From Klebsiella spallanzanii (GTDB lineage: Bacteria; Pseudomonadota; Gammaproteobacteria; Enterobacterales; Enterobacteriaceae): a stretch of 64,000 bases of DNA. Below are positions 63,779 through 64,000 of this stretch, one piece after another. The notes beneath the pieces were generated by a model. That model was not told the origin of the DNA and did no database searches. It worked only from the letters and a program-made list of their open reading frames with translations. Each line of letters begins with the position of its first letter. The stretch's first letter is position 1. The DNA is taken from positions 345,771-409,770 of the forward strand of contig NZ_CABGGS010000034.1 in the NCBI RefSeq assembly GCF_902158555.1. The letters are read 5' to 3'. The position numbers and the translations under genes were made by a program.

Positions 63779-64000
63779 CCACCACCCCCAAATAATTCTC
63801 AAAAAAAGAATCATAAATAACTATAATTCTTATTTTATTATGATATCGGTTAACCCGACGCGCAAGTGACCCCATGCAGCAGCTCGAAACTCTGCATGAC
63901 GAGAGACTTTACGGGAAACAAACGAGGATACTTCGGTGTGAAACGAAATGTGATCGTGATGAGAAAGCTCTTCACGGCAAATGTCTACTGTAAAAGCAGA

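Noticed and set aside
63873-63992. ATG ORF of about 40 codons with several Cys
   Set aside because: No ribosome site and it overlaps other equally weak frames.
63936-64000. Possible GTG-initiated ORF running off the right edge
   Set aside because: Only ~20 codons are visible with a poor ribosome site; no motif supports it.

Overview
The window looks like chromosome of an enterobacterium close to Klebsiella/Raoultella/Kluyvera. Reasons: an ECP (Mat) pilus operon, an OmpC/F-type porin, a ScrY-like porin, DUF1471 and VF530 small proteins, a FucO-type lactaldehyde reductase, a Fur box, and REP pairs of the enteric type. No rRNA, tRNA, phage, intact IS or CRISPR was seen. The organism assignment is inference from these gene types.

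Layout. 1-1950: tail of an unrecognised gene, a PfkB sugar kinase and a 47-residue membrane protein. 1963-8126 (minus): ecpABCDE pilus operon without the usual adjacent ecpR. 8939-14992 (plus): an operon of LsrF-type aldolase, GlpP-family antiterminator, FGGY kinase, SDR, 2-hydroxyacid dehydrogenase and a lone GatC-type PTS IIC, preceded by a strong leader terminator. A porin faces it. 16764-17483: a methyltransferase. 17530-28733: sugar cluster A (FucO, MaoC-like dehydratase, RhaM mutarotase, DapA-type aldolase, lactonase, Gfo/Idh dehydrogenase and RhaT-type symporter on the minus strand; divergently a cytosolic binding-protein-like protein and two class III CoA-transferases; then IclR and GntR regulators). 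28913-29419: an orphan LuxR-like regulator. 29893-32708: a Fur-controlled siderophore ABC transporter.

33601-44195: sugar cluster B (DeoC-type aldolase, ribokinase, RbsD, Zn-ADH, enolase-superfamily dehydratase, aldo-keto reductase, lactonase, MFS transporter, RhaM, ScrY-like porin, AraC regulator). 44454-49183: a divergent pair of a transposase-derived (IS481-like) regulator and an operon of ChbC-type PTS IIC, glycosylasparaginase and M17 aminopeptidase, plausibly for GlcNAc-asparagine or glycopeptide use. 49283-51547: a NepI-like MFS exporter and AraC regulator. 51544-55905 (minus): an amino-acid-type ABC transporter with an ATC (2-aminothiazoline-4-carboxylate) hydrolase and a P5C-reductase-like enzyme with an altered motif, suggesting use of a cyclic sulfur compound. 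56243-57028: small periplasmic proteins and VF530. 57230-60611: a Cys-rich leader peptide followed by an isopenicillin-N-synthase-like oxygenase and a Met-type ABC transporter. 60630-63778: nitronate monooxygenase/LysR pair and an MFS protein.

Clusters A and B each contain a mutarotase, a sugar dehydrogenase, a lactonase and an aldolase: the skeleton of a non-phosphorylative route from an aldose through lactone and aldonate to a keto-deoxy acid and cleavage products. The best candidates for undescribed biology are the GlpP/leader-terminator operon, the CoA-transferase/MaoC additions to cluster A, the glycosylasparaginase operon with its domesticated transposase, the ATC hydrolase/imine reductase transport operon, and the CCC leader peptide.
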